From an uncultured Bacteroidota bacterium (GTDB lineage: Bacteria > Bacteroidota > Bacteroidia > Chitinophagales > Saprospiraceae): 40,169 nt of DNA. The position numbers and the translations under genes were made by a program. This document shows, in pieces, positions 32,497-40,169 of the stretch; positions within the stretch are counted from its first letter, which is position 1; each line of letters begins with the position of its first letter. The stretch is taken from contig CAIVGO010000337.1 in the NCBI GenBank assembly GCA_903905445.1, positions 1 to 40,169 of the forward strand, written 5' to 3'. The notes beneath the pieces are model-generated. The model was given only the letters and a program-made list of their open reading frames with translations, did not search any database and was not told where the DNA came from.

Positions 32497-35400
32497 ATGA
32501 ATAAAAGGTTTCTCGGTGTGGTTGCAGCGCTTTGTGCTGCAATCACAACCCTTTTAGCCCAATCCGCTACCACTTGTTTGCCCCCGGCAGCCAACGATTA
32601 CCAGGGTAGCGTTTATTTAAATTACGGCTTTGCCAACAACTCTTTTTCCACTCAATATCGAGTAAGTGGCACGGTAGGACAGCCCTTGGTAGAAACGGGT
32701 TTGAGTGCAACCAATATCACCGCGACAGGTTATTGGTCGCAGTTTTTGGTGCCCCCGCTTTCTCCTTCCGCGTCTGCCTCTCAGGGTGATTACCTCGATC
32801 GCATTCAGGTTAATTGGCAGCCCAATCCTTTAGGCGCCGCTCCGACAGGTGGTTACAAACTTTTCCGAGACGGGGTATATCAGGCCCTGCTCGACCCTAA
32901 TACCTTTAACTACAATGACTATAATGTCATAGCCGGTAAGGCTTATAAGTACTCGGTCAAAGGGGTAAATGAGTATGGAGACGGTTGCGCAACCGAAGCG
33001 GTAGGTTTTCAAGTGCCCAATGGTACCGTAACCGGGTGGGTTTCAACGCAGAATGCCAATGCTGTAAACGATGTATTGGTGTCGCTGATGCCTTTGCAGG
33101 GGTATTCGCTGGTTTTTGATGCGGCGGCAGGGACAGGTGCAGTTGGTGGCGCGGTTGCAGTGGATACTACATCAGGAAAAAAATTTTTCCCACTGACCGG
33201 AACGCAGGATTACACCATTACTTTTTGGATTAAAAATAAGGGGAACTTTAGTGGTACGGTGATGGAATTCGACGGATATCCGCTAGAGATCAAAGGATAT
33301 GGAGACGGTATTCAGGTGTATTTGAATGGTGCGGCTGCTACGAACAAGGTTGTGTTCGACGCAGGAACAGAGACAGCCTGGCACAACATTGCGGTAGCCC
33401 ATACCGGCCAGGTAATCCGGATATATGTGGATGGGAACTTAAAAACTTTGGCATCGGTCAGCTTGCCGACTGCACCCAGTACCCGTTTTTTTATTGGAAA
33501 TAAATTCCAGTCAACCAGTGGTTGGCGTGGTAACCTGGATGAATTGCGGATTTATCACAGCCGGTTGAATGAAATTGATTTGCGGGAAGTGATTGCGGGC
33601 ACCGCCTCTTCCAAAACGCCGAATTTGAAATATTACTGGAAATTTGACGAACAATTGGGCGACAAATCGTTCGATATCATCCACCGGGTGAAATTGTTTT
33701 TCTGTGGGGCCTATTTTTCCAATGCTGCTTTCAGCAACGGCGACCGTTCCGATATTCCCTTGGTGAGTACTTCTGCCCGCACCGACAGTACCGGTTTTTA
33801 TACGATTGAAAGTGCCAGTTACGGCACGGGAACAACGTTTGTTACCCGTCCTTCAAAAAATTTCTACATGCGTTGGGCCGTGCAGTTCCTGAAAAATAAT
33901 AAATCCTATGCTGCCCTTCCAGATTTCGCCCTTCCGCCTCAATCGACCCTCGAATTGACGGTGTACAGCGATGGTCCCGATCCAAGTACTCAAACACTGT
34001 TGTCTAAGTGGTGGGGCCCCAATCGGTTTTCCTTAAAACTGACCCCACAAGCCAATGATCCGGTAAAAAGTGATTTGATTATAGACATCAATGGTGGAAC
34101 CGGTCAGGGCAGTAAGGTAGGTGAGTTGTCAACAGGTTATGCGCATTTGGCATTTACCATCGACAGCACGAGCGCTTCTTCCCGAACAATTACTACCTAT
34201 ATCAACGGCGTGCTTTCCTCTACCAATGTATTTTCAAATGTGGATGGCAATTGGTCGGACCCCGATACCCGTTGGGTGTTGGGCGCGGATCGTTCTGGAA
34301 CCGGGGCGTACAATGATCCGAATAATTTTAATAATTTTTATGCTGGATTGATCGATGAGTTTGTGGTGTACAATAGCCTTTTGGATGTATTATCCATTCA
34401 AAACCACAACCTTAAGGCAAGGGATATGACTGAAAATGGCTTGTATGCCTATTTTCCGCTGGATGAAGGCGAGGGTTATCGACTCAACAATGGCGGCTCC
34501 TTTCCGCTTGGATTTGGCGAAGCTTACAACATTAAATGGAGCAATTATGCGAAGTTCCCAAAAACACAAGCGCATGAATTTACACCTAAATCACGTCAGG
34601 TAACGCTCAATCCGAGCATAACCTCCGTGGATCAGGTGGATTACACGGATATTTCTACCATTCCGATTACGGGTTATGTGCGGTATAAAAACACCGATTG
34701 CTTTGCTTCAGGCGTCGAAATTACCAACGAGGGCATTTCGTTTGTTCCAAAAGTAGTAACTGATTCTGTTGGTAAGTTCACCATTGATGTTGAGCCTGGC
34801 AAGGGTTTCAAACTGGTTCCCAAATATGAAGACCACAATTTTGTGCCTGCTTTATGGGAAGTGAACAAAGTGACGACACCAATTGCTGGTATCGTATTTA
34901 ATGATATTACCACGCGCACCGTGGAGGTAACGGTTGCTGGAGGCGATTGCAAAGTGAGTACGTTGGGCAACAATCTGGGTACGCCCTACAACAGTTTGAA
35001 ACTGCAAATTAAAACTGCGGATAGTGACTGTTTTGAGCAATACGGTACGATGACGAGCGGTACTACTTATACGTTTACCAATGTGCCGCCTTTCCGACAG
35101 CTGAACGTGGGTTTGTTTTCGCATGAAAATAACGAAATCAAAGACGCCATCCAGTCTTTAGGTGCCATCACAGTAGACATTACGAAAAAGGATACTGCGG
35201 TGGAGTTTATTTACCGAAATCCCAACCCGCAGGTGGATATTTTTGAAGGCCTGCTTGAAAACTGTACTGATTTGAAGTATTGGGATCCGGCGCTCCCACA
35301 AGGGGCATTGGCTGATATGGTAATCAATAAAGTGAGAAGATGGGAGCCGCCTTTGCCACTTGGTGCTGCACCGAACTACAGCACCAACAAGGTGAAGTAC

Positions 35401-38400
35401 AATAATGTTGATTATCCGATTGTCAACAGCAAAGTTACCCTAAACAACACCGATTATGCTTATAGCGAATACAACATCAATACCGCTGCGGGAACTGTAA
35501 ATATTGGGGGCGACAGTTATAGCCTTACTGCTTCTCCGGCAAAAACCGTTTTAGAAAAAGGCGGCAACGAAACCATCAAGTTGAAAGTGCTGGAGCAATA
35601 TCCTGGCGGAACTTGTACGCTTGATGAAGGTAGTTTGCGTTTTGTAAACGGGCTCGCCGACGAAGTGAAAGATACCAATTTGGTTGCTATAAACGTCAAA
35701 CAAACTGGTAACCTGACCGGACCTTCCGGAAGCGCCTTGGCCAATCAGGCCATAAAAGTTCGTCTGACCCTTCAGCCCAGCATTTTGGCCCCGGTTTCCG
35801 AGGCATACTATCAGGAAGTGCATGCCACCACCACCAGCGCAACCGGTGAATATACAGTATCATTAGGGGTGGGGATCCGTGACACGACGGTAGGCGGAAC
35901 CTTTGCGGAGGTGCCCTGGTACCCGAGTTCCAATGCGCCTTATTTGAAAATAGAAGTGGATAAACAAAATAACGGCGTTTACACACAGGATGGCGCTGTT
36001 TTGCGGGTAAACCGTCCTGCCACCACGCATACCTATAAATTCAGGGTGGGCGATACCAACCCGGTGAGTCCTTATTACAAAACCTTGCAGGTAATTGCTA
36101 CGACCGCAGATGGGCGTCAGGGTTCAATCCAAAAAATTGCAGTAATCAATGGCACGCGTTCAAATGGCGAACGCTTCACTTCTTATTTGCCAGAGCGTCC
36201 CAGTTTAATTCTGCGCGACCCGCCAGGCGATGCGAGTTATGCCTATTTAGCAAAAGATTCGACCATTTGCGATATTTATTCCTTTGGTTGGACGAATGAA
36301 CAAGGCCTGACCTTAGACAATGAATTTGATGCCAAACCAGAACTCGTAACATTTACGGGTATCGGTGTAGGTACCATCCAGTCTGCAGAATCAGGAGTAG
36401 CAGGCGGTTTTAGCGCCTCCATTGTTCGTACCCAGGTAAAGGAAAGTGGTTACCAGGAATGCATGACCTTTAGCACCAATATTTCCACGAATGATGGCGA
36501 TCTGATCGTGGGGGGCGCGCAAGGGGGCGATGTGTACGTTGGAAAGGCGCAAAACATTATTTTTGGTACTTCCGACCGCGTTCAGGTAAACAATTGTGTG
36601 ATTCAAGCCGATCAGGTAATTACCTTCAAACCTGGAGGGGCTACTGTTTTCCGGTACTCTGAATATTACATTAAACGGTACTTAATCCCGTACCTCAATA
36701 ACTTGGCAATTGCCTACGATGGGGCTGGCATCACAGATAGCGCTACCATCATGCGCAATTCTGCAAAAAACTGGAAATCCCATCTTCAATTGAATGCTGA
36801 TACAAAAGCGAATGCCACGTTTGCTAAAAATTTCTCTTTTGATGCGGGTACTACCTACGAGGATGTAAGCAGTATTGCACGGGATGATTACGAAATTGAC
36901 GAGACAACCTTATCCGAATCAACTTCGTTTTTCCTCAACTCGGGATTTGATGTTTTCGGGGCAGGTGCCTCTCAAACCTATACGTTAGATTTAAACTTCA
37001 ATCAGGTTTGGCATGATGAAGATGTCACGTCAAAAGCAACCACGGTGGGTTATGTGTTGGCCGACGATGATCCAGGCGATGCTTTTTATGTGGATGTTTA
37101 CAACGATCCGGTATTCAAAACGCCCGTTTTCAAAATAAAATCGGGCCAGTCCTCTTGTCCGCATGAAGCAGGCACAGCCTCGCGCGACAAGCCGTCGATC
37201 GAGCCTTTGGCAGGATATCCCTTGCAAGCGATCAATATCCCATCCAAAGAAGCAGCCATTTTCAGGTTTAATTTGGGCAACAATAGTCAAACCTTCGAAA
37301 CACGCTCTTACAACTTTACCGCAACCGGAGAAGACAATCCGAACGGTGCGATCATCAAACTCAACGGCGCAGTGCTCAACGGGGATGCCGGTTATGAAGT
37401 GTCTTCCAATGGTTCTGTTCCCATCACCATTACCGTAGAACGCGGTCCCGTAGAATATGAATACAATGATTTAGTCCTGGAATTCGCTTCCGGCTGTGAA
37501 GCCGAACGCGCCGGGGCACTCGCCCTGGATCCGGCCGTTATGCCTGACTTTACAACGGTAGATACCTTGGCTTATTCCAGCCAAAACATCAGCGTAACAT
37601 TTGTTCGTCCATGCAGCGAGGTAGACATCGATTATCCACGTGAGAATTATGTGGTGCTGCGCGAAGATCTGGCCGTTACCCCCATCAATTCTACGGTGCG
37701 TGACATTATTGTTAACAACTATAGTTTGATCGATCCTAATTTCCAGGCGATTCGCGTACAATACCGACGCTCCGATGGAAACGGTATTTGGACAAATATC
37801 CTGGCACCCGCATCTGTGACTGGCTCTAACCCGCACGAACGCTGGAATACCAAAAATCAAGAATACATCGACTGGGTGGGCAGTCCTAAACCAGATACAC
37901 TCCAACCGATTTCAACCACATTTAAATGGGAAACAGCCGGTTTGGTAGATGGCAGCTACGAATTGCGGGCAATATCTGTTTGTACCGGAAACGCTGCGGG
38001 CATGGAAGGTTCTTCCTATTATATTCCAATCCGCATCGACCGCGACCCACCAAAAATTGTGTCTTTTGAACCATCCGATGGGGTGTATAACATCGGGGAC
38101 GAAATTTCGGTGACGTTCGACAAACCGCTAAATACGGCCTTGTTTGCTCCACCGACAGGCAATCCTTTTGGTAAAATAGACCTGTTTGATACTGCGCCTT
38201 TGGCTGGAACAGGGTTGATTGATGCAACGGTTACAGCATACGAGAACAAAATTTACATCGTTCCGAATGTGCTAAACAAGTTTATTGAAAACAAAATTTT
38301 GCGCCTCGAACTCAAAAATCTCAAAGATTTGGTGGGCAACAGCACGGGTGGCGTGCCTATGAAATGGCTGGGCAAAACGCCTGAGTTTTATGTGAACCGC

Positions 38401-40169
38401 AACGAATTAGGCTGGCTTACCGATTCCGTGGGTATGACGAAACGGGTCGAATACACCAAATCCATCGAGGTGAATATTGAAAACCGCGGTACAGCGCCAA
38501 CACCGTTCGAAATCAGGGACTATCCTTCCTGGGTGCGGGTAGTGCCAAATGCGGGGACTTTGGCGCCGAATGAGATCCGTCCAATCACGTTTACGGCCGA
38601 CTCTTCCCTCGCCTTTGGTTACTGGAAAGATTCGATCACCTTGCGCACCCTCACCGGCGTTGCACCACCCCTGGCCTTTATGGGCGGCGACGAACGTATT
38701 CCCCTGGGTGTACGCGTGGTATGCAGTCCGCCCGATTGGGACCTGGATCCTGCACAGTTTGAAAACAGCATGAACCTGGTCGTAAAACTGAATGTGCAGG
38801 GCACCATTTCTACCGATGTGGAAGACATTTTGGGCGCCTTCATCGGCGGACAATTGCGCGGACGTTCGAATGTGCAATATGTGCCGCAGGTGAGTACGGC
38901 CAACAATAAGGTTTATCTGGCTTACTTGACGGTGTTTGGTTCAGCCGCCGATTTGAATAAACCCATCAACCTGCAAATTTGGGACGCTTCGGCTTGTTTG
39001 CTGTATGGTACCGTGGTTGAAAATTACGGATTTATTCCGGATGGCATTGCGGGCGATGCGAACACCCCCGTTACCGCTACCACCAACAGCATGGTATTGC
39101 GTCAGATCCCGATTACGCCGGGCTGGAACTGGTTGTCGTTCAACCTCGCGTTCCCAAATCCTGCGATTACACCTGCTTTGAGCAGCCTGAAATACCCGGC
39201 CAATGACCTGATGAAGAGCCAAACTCAGTTTGCCAATTATTATGGCACTTCCTGGGTAGGTAGTTTGACTACCCTCGACAACCGCAAAATGTATCAATAC
39301 CGGGCCGATAAAGCCGATACCCTGCAATTGCTTGGACTTTGCCTGCCGGATACCATGTCGGTGTATGTCAAAACCGGCTGGAACTGGATCGGCTACCTGC
39401 CAGCCCATTCTTTGTCGGTCAACAGCGCATTGTCCACGCTCAAAAATGATGGTAAAATTCAGGCGGGCGACCTGATCAAGAGTAGAACGGGTTTTGCCCA
39501 ATACATTATCAACCCGGTGTACACAGGCTGGTTGGGTAACCTCGAATACCTGATGCCGCCGTATGGTTACCAATTAAAACTGACCAAACCGGGTGTTAAC
39601 AACGCCAAGTTGACTTACCCACCGCAATCGTTTAAAGGAGACAATAGTCAGGTAGCAGGCAGAGGTGGCCCAACACCTGCTTTCTGGACGATCGATCCAT
39701 CGCAATACGAAAGCAGCGCAACCCTGATCGGGATGTTGAGCGCCGATGGCGTAAATGCCACCGGACCCAACATGGAACTGGGCGCTTTTGTGGGCAATGA
39801 GGTACGGGGCGTTGCGCAGGCGATGTTTATTGAGCCGCTGAATAGTTACCAATTCTTCCTGACCTATTACGCCAATAACAACGGCGATTTGGTGCAGTTC
39901 AAATTGTTTAACAGCGACAATGGGCAGATTCACCCGCTGAACGAATCCATATTTTTCAACGCCGACAACCATCAGGGCAGTATTGATGCACCGATGCCGT
40001 TTACCTACAATGGCCTGACAGGCACCGAGGATGTGTTGAGCAGCCTGAGTTTTGAAGTGCGACCCAATCCGTTTAGCCAGGCGACCGAGATCCGTTTTGC
40101 TTTAAAACAGGCATCTCCAGTGGATGTAACCGTGACCGATCTGAATGGCCGCACCGTAGCACATTTTAC
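32497..40169 (+). CDS. Giant T9SS-exported LamG/Ig-like surface protein (3' truncated by window)
   Basis: The frame is open from the ATG at 32497 to the last base, 2557 codons, with no stop. The signal peptide MNKRFLGVVAALCAAITTLLAQ opens it. Domains by rough residue: FN3-like 88-175 ('DRIQVNWQPNPLG'), LamG/concanavalin-like 206-368 ('FTITFWIK'-type core, 'WHNIAVAHTGQVIRIYVDG', 'GNLDELRIYHSRL'), second LamG about 486-630 ('LIDEFVVYNSLL'), many beta-sandwich stretches, a Big_5-like domain about 1850-1965 ('PPKIVSFEPSDGVYNIGD'), a BACON-like segment about 1991-2052 and two GWNW repeats near 2208 and 2290. The visible end ('FEVRPNPFSQATEIRFALK', 'VTDLNGRTVA') is a type A Por-secretion (T9SS) tail with its last residues missing. 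It is exported by T9SS and attached to the cell surface, perhaps for adhesion or polysaccharide binding (inference). Confidence 0.88.
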   Translation, partial: MNKRFLGVVAALCAAITTLLAQSATTCLPPAANDYQGSVYLNYGFANNSFSTQYRVSGTVGQPLVETGLSATNITATGYWSQFLVPPLSPSASASQGDYLDRIQVNWQPNPLGAAPTGGYKLFRDGVYQALLDPNTFNYNDYNVIAGKAYKYSVKGVNEYGDGCATEAVGFQVPNGTVTGWVSTQNANAVNDVLVSLMPLQGYSLVFDAAAGTGAVGGAVAVDTTSGKKFFPLTGTQDYTITFWIKNKGNFSGTVMEFDGYPLEIKGYGDGIQVYLNGAAATNKVVFDAGTETAWHNIAVAHTGQVIRIYVDGNLKTLASVSLPTAPSTRFFIGNKFQSTSGWRGNLDELRIYHSRLNEIDLREVIAGTASSKTPNLKYYWKFDEQLGDKSFDIIHRVKLFFCGAYFSNAAFSNGDRSDIPLVSTSARTDSTGFYTIESASYGTGTTFVTRPSKNFYMRWAVQFLKNNKSYAALPDFALPPQSTLELTVYSDGPDPSTQTLLSKWWGPNRFSLKLTPQANDPVKSDLIIDINGGTGQGSKVGELSTGYAHLAFTIDSTSASSRTITTYINGVLSSTNVFSNVDGNWSDPDTRWVLGADRSGTGAYNDPNNFNNFYAGLIDEFVVYNSLLDVLSIQNHNLKARDMTENGLYAYFPLDEGEGYRLNNGGSFPLGFGEAYNIKWSNYAKFPKTQAHEFTPKSRQVTLNPSITSVDQVDYTDISTIPITGYVRYKNTDCFASGVEITNEGISFVPKVVTDSVGKFTIDVEPGKGFKLVPKYEDHNFVPALWEVNKVTTPIAGIVFNDITTRTVEVTVAGGDCKVSTLGNNLGTPYNSLKLQIKTADSDCFEQYGTMTSGTTYTFTNVPPFRQLNVGLFSHENNEIKDAIQSLGAITVDITKKDTAVEFIYRNPNPQVDIFEGLLENCTDLKYWDPALPQGALADMVINKVRRWEPPLPLGAAPNYSTNKVKYNNVDYPIVNSKVTLNNTDYAYSEYNINTAAGTVNIGGDSYSLTASPAKTVLEKGGNETIKLKVLEQYPGGTCTLDEGSLRFVNGLADEVKDTNLVAINVKQTGNLTGPSGSALANQAIKVRLTLQPSILAPVSEAYYQEVHATTTSATGEYTVSLGVGIRDTTVGGTFAEVPWYPSSNAPYLKIEVDKQNNGVYTQDGAVLRVNRPATTHTYKFRVGDTNPVSPYYKTLQVIATTADGRQGSIQKIAVINGTRSNGERFTSYLPERPSLILRDPPGDASYAYLAKDSTICDIYSFGWTNEQGLTLDNEFDAKPELVTFTGIGVGTIQSAESGVAGGFSASIVRTQVKESGYQECMTFSTNISTNDGDLIVGGAQGGDVYVGKAQNIIFGTSDRVQVNNCVIQADQVITFKPGGATVFRYSEYYIKRYLIPYLNNLAIAYDGAGITDSATIMRNSAKNWKSHLQLNADTKANATFAKNFSFDAGTTYEDVSSIARDDYEIDETTLSESTSFFLNSGFDVFGAGASQTYTLDLNFNQVWHDEDVTSKATTVGYVLADDDPGDAFYVDVYNDPVFKTPVFKIKSGQSSCPHEAGTASRDKPSIEPLAGYPLQAINIPSKEAAIFRFNLGNNSQTFETRSYNFTATGEDNPNGAIIKLNGAVLNGDAGYEVSSNGSVPITITVERGPVEYEYNDLVLEFASGCEAERAGALALDPAVMPDFTTVDTLAYSSQNISVTFVRPCSEVDIDYPRENYVVLREDLAVTPINSTVRDIIVNNYSLIDPNFQAIRVQYRRSDGNGIWTNILAPASVTGSNPHERWNTKNQEYIDWVGSPKPDTLQPISTTFKWETAGLVDGSYELRAISVCTGNAAGMEGSSYYIPIRIDRDPPKIVSFEPSDGVYNIGDEISVTFDKPLNTALFAPPTGNPFGKIDLFDTAPLAGTGLIDATVTAYENKIYIVPNVLNKFIENKILRLELKNLKDLVGNSTGGVPMKWLGKTPEFYVNRNELGWLTDSVGMTKRVEYTKSIEVNIENRGTAPTPFEIRDYPSWVRVVPNAGTLAPNEIRPITFTADSSLAFGYWKDSITLRTLTGVAPPLAFMGGDERIPLGVRVVCSPPDWDLDPAQFENSMNLVVKLNVQGTISTDVEDILGAFIGGQLRGRSNVQYVPQVSTANNKVYLAYLTVFGSAADLNKPINLQIWDASACLLYGTVVENYGFIPDGIAGDANTPVTATTNSMVLRQIPITPGWNWLSFNLAFPNPAITPALSSLKYPANDLMKSQTQFANYYGTSWVGSLTTLDNRKMYQYRADKADTLQLLGLCLPDTMSVYVKTGWNWIGYLPAHSLSVNSALSTLKNDGKIQAGDLIKSRTGFAQYIINPVYTGWLGNLEYLMPPYGYQLKLTKPGVNNAKLTYPPQSFKGDNSQVAGRGGPTPAFWTIDPSQYESSATLIGMLSADGVNATGPNMELGAFVGNEVRGVAQAMFIEPLNSYQFFLTYYANNNGDLVQFKLFNSDNGQIHPLNESIFFNADNHQGSIDAPMPFTYNGLTGTEDVLSSLSFEVRPNPFSQATEIRFALKQASPVDVTVTDLNGRTVAHF

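Overview
The window looks like a chromosomal segment of a Bacteroidota bacterium, most likely a member of the Saprospiria (Haliscomenobacter/Lewinella-like). The signs are a very large secreted protein ending in a type IX secretion (Por-secretion-type) sorting tail, a fused System II cytochrome c assembly protein (CcsBA), many signal-peptide proteins without Shine-Dalgarno sites, Bacteroidota-style -7 boxes (TAnnTTTG-like), and short 'CCGAATATCGAACA' intergenic repeats. The genus is inference. No tRNA, rRNA, CRISPR array or intact insertion sequence was seen.

Layout. Positions 1-2.4 kb hold a 5'-truncated SRPBCC protein, a GyrI-like protein, a Fic protein and a PIN toxin with an overlapping small antitoxin-like gene. 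Positions 2.5-7.6 kb hold three exported proteins on the minus strand: a large Asp-box beta-propeller, a LolA-like protein and a DUF481-like outer-membrane protein. Positions 7.9-25.5 kb are the centrepiece, a multihaem cytochrome locus built as two convergent transcription units that share a strong terminator near 12.58 kb. The plus-strand unit is a b-type membrane cytochrome, a 10-haem membrane-anchored cytochrome and ccsBA. The minus-strand unit is a second b-type membrane cytochrome, an iron-sulfur/flavin NAD(P)-binding oxidoreductase, a 23-haem cytochrome, a 2140-residue cytochrome with about 85 CXXCH motifs, an outer-membrane beta-barrel and an OB-fold lipoprotein. Together the three cytochromes carry about 118 CXXCH motifs.

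Positions 25.9-31.1 kb hold an esterase bracketed by intergenic repeats, an exported rubrerythrin-like lipoprotein, an OmpR-type two-component system, a DUF2231 membrane protein, and a broken 110-bp copy of the esterase gene. The rubrerythrin and DUF2231 genes share the same 21-bp operator and promoter spacing, which suggests a small regulon of the two-component system between them. Positions 31.4 kb to the end hold a secreted tail-collar-like protein and the first 2557 codons of a giant LamG-containing, T9SS-type surface protein that runs off the window.

How it may work together (inference): the b-type cytochrome and the oxidoreductase feed electrons from quinol or NAD(P)H to periplasmic multihaem cytochromes. 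The 85-haem protein and the beta-barrel could carry electrons to or across the outer membrane. CcsBA attaches the haems. This would be a Bacteroidota counterpart of porin-cytochrome extracellular electron transfer systems, with an unusually long repetitive haem wire. A beta-barrel protein with cytochromes, a quinol-side cytochrome b and a dedicated haem-attachment machine in one locus supports the idea but does not prove it.
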